A DNA stretch of 7,493 nt from Bacillota bacterium (GTDB lineage: Bacteria; Bacillota_I; Bacilli_A; ML615J-28; CAG-698): contig JAEZSA010000023.1 of NCBI GenBank assembly GCA_023422115.1, positions 1 to 7,493 on the forward strand. Reading direction: 5' to 3'. The notes under the pieces are model-generated. The model saw only the letters and a list, made by a program, of their open reading frames with translations, did no database searches and had not been told where the DNA came from. Each line of letters begins with the position of its first letter. The first letter of the stretch is position 1. Both the position numbers and the translations under genes were made by a program. Of this stretch, positions 6,673 through 7,493 are shown piece after piece.

Positions 6673-7493
6673 TTGTTTTTTCCCTCCCGTACTTTTTTGC
6701 ACCGGCCATATGTAATCCAAGTTCTTGAATCGTTACTTCTTTCGGATTAAATTCACCAACAATTTCACCTTCATACATCACTAGAATTCGATCAGAAACA
6801 TTCATTACTTCATCTAGTTCTAAAGAAATTAGCAAAACAGCTTTTCCTGCGTCTCTTTGACTAACTAATTGCTTATGAATATATTCTATTGCTCCTACAT
6901 CCAATCCTCTTGTTGGTTGAAAAGCTACAAGCAAATCAGGATTACGATCGATTTCTCGTGCGATGATTGCTTTTTGTTGGTTCCCACCTGACATTGATCT
7001 AACAGTAGTAATAGCTCCTTCACCAGAACGAACATCATATTTACTAATTAAATCATCAGCATAACTTCTAACAGACTGATCATCAATGAATCCATGTTTT
7101 TGGAATCTTGGTTCCCAGTATCGTTGTAGTACTAAATTTTGGTCTAACCTAAAATCCAAAATAAGACCAAATTTATGACGATCTTCGGGAATGTGACTCA
7201 TTCCTAATTTACTTCTTCTACGAATTGACATATGAGTAATATCTGTATTATTTAGCTCAATTTTACCGAAAGCTATTTTTTCTAATCCAGTCAAAGCTTG
7301 AACAAATTCTGTCTGTCCATTTCCTTCAATACCAGCAAGGCAAACAATTTCACCGCTTTTTACATCAAATGAAATATTTTTAACAGCATTGTTTTTGTGT
7401 TTCTTTGATGCTACAGTTAAATTTTCTACATTTAAAATGGTTCGCCCAATCTTTTCTGGTTGCTTGTCAACAACAAAACTTACTTTTCTACCT
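6665..7493 (-). CDS. nupO: BMP-family nucleoside ABC importer, tandem-NBD ATPase, C-terminal half (NupO/YufO-like; 5' end outside window)
   Basis: The frame stays open from the stop TAA (6665-6667) to the right window edge and gives the last 275 residues of a protein that is usually about 510 long with two ATPase domains. The fragment holds the linker and the whole second domain. Its Walker A position reads GIEGNGQTE (54-62 of the fragment) with no Lys, the signature is MSGGNQQK (167-174), and the Walker B region is LLVAFQPTRGLD (187-198) with Gln in place of the catalytic Glu. The H-loop region reads SLELDE, without His. These losses are normal for the second domain of the RbsA/MglA/YufO class; the first domain, off the window, should carry the intact lysine. 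The protein sits on the cytosolic face and powers the two permeases encoded downstream. An apparent start at 7294 is a TTG Leu inside the conserved QALTGLE segment and is not a start. The BMP-type substrate-binding lipoprotein would be expected further upstream. Confidence 0.92.
   Translation of the reverse strand, partial: GRKVSFVVDKQPEKIGRTILNVENLTVASKKHKNNAVKNISFDVKSGEIVCLAGIEGNGQTEFVQALTGLEKIAFGKIELNNTDITHMSIRRRSKLGMSHIPEDRHKFGLILDFRLDQNLVLQRYWEPRFQKHGFIDDQSVRSYADDLISKYDVRSGEGAITTVRSMSGGNQQKAIIAREIDRNPDLLVAFQPTRGLDVGAIEYIHKQLVSQRDAGKAVLLISLELDEVMNVSDRILVMYEGEIVGEFNPKEVTIQELGLHMAGAKKYGREKTND
6682..6688 (-). promoter_or_regulatory. Ribosome binding site deciding the first permease start
   Basis: GGGAGGG on the - strand, 9 nt before ATG 6672, inside the 3' end of the ATPase gene. 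No comparable site precedes the alternative ATG at 6720, so the shorter 449-residue permease is preferred. Confidence 0.8.

Noticed and set aside
6673..6720. Longer start for the first permease (465 residues)
   Set aside because: It would overlap the ATPase gene by 56 bp, and the extra 16 residues are the ATPase 3' end read in another frame. GGGAGGG before ATG 6672 fits the shorter form.
7292..7294. TTG as start of a complete small ATPase
   Set aside because: The frame continues to the window edge with conserved GEIVCLAGIEGNGQTE sequence; the gene is cut by the window, not short.
6665..7493. Missing Walker A Lys and catalytic Glu taken as a sign of a dead or decaying ATPase gene
   Set aside because: Loss of these residues in the second domain is normal for tandem-NBD sugar/nucleoside importer ATPases; the first domain lies outside the window.

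Overview
The window reads as a stretch of chromosome from a low-GC member of the Bacillota (Firmicutes). The DNA is AT-rich, the genes have strong AGGAGG-type ribosome binding sites, and every recognisable family has close counterparts in Bacilli and Erysipelotrichia-like organisms. TGA acts as a real stop: the 449-residue permease ends in TGA within an ATGA overlap, and tryptophans are encoded by TGG. This argues against a Mycoplasma/Spiroplasma-type code. I cannot name a genus.

Layout: (1) 1-390, + strand: the C-terminal end of an MgtE-type magnesium channel, cut by the left window edge. (2) 392-429: a strong hairpin with A and T tracts on either side, serving as a shared terminator for two convergent transcription units. 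(3) 428-4187, - strand: a two-gene operon encoding a heterodimeric ABC exporter of the BmrC/BmrD type. The 577-residue half (2454-4187) is upstream and the 672-residue half (428-2446) is 7 bp downstream. It has its own candidate promoter at 4207-4235. (4) 4271-4299: an intrinsic terminator, read on the - strand, that ends the next operon. (5) 4310-7493, - strand: the distal part of a BMP-family nucleoside ABC importer operon (NupNOPQ/YufNOPQ type). It has two permeases and the C-terminal half of a tandem-NBD ATPase, cut by the right window edge. The genes overlap by 4 and 8 bp.

The importer probably brings nucleosides in. Its substrate-binding lipoprotein is not in the window and would be expected just upstream, to the right of 7493. 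The exporter has the expected asymmetry of a heterodimeric multidrug pump: one half carries the degenerate catalytic site (Asp for Glu) with an intact LSGGQ, and the other carries the catalytic Glu with a degenerate signature (MSSGE). The second half also has a large insertion between TM1 and TM2, predicted to be extracellular, as in BmrD.

This is an ordinary transport-gene region. I found no mobile elements, CRISPR, RNA genes, pseudogenes or unfamiliar gene systems. The points most worth a second look are the short leader of the exporter operon and the extra segments in the two permeases.
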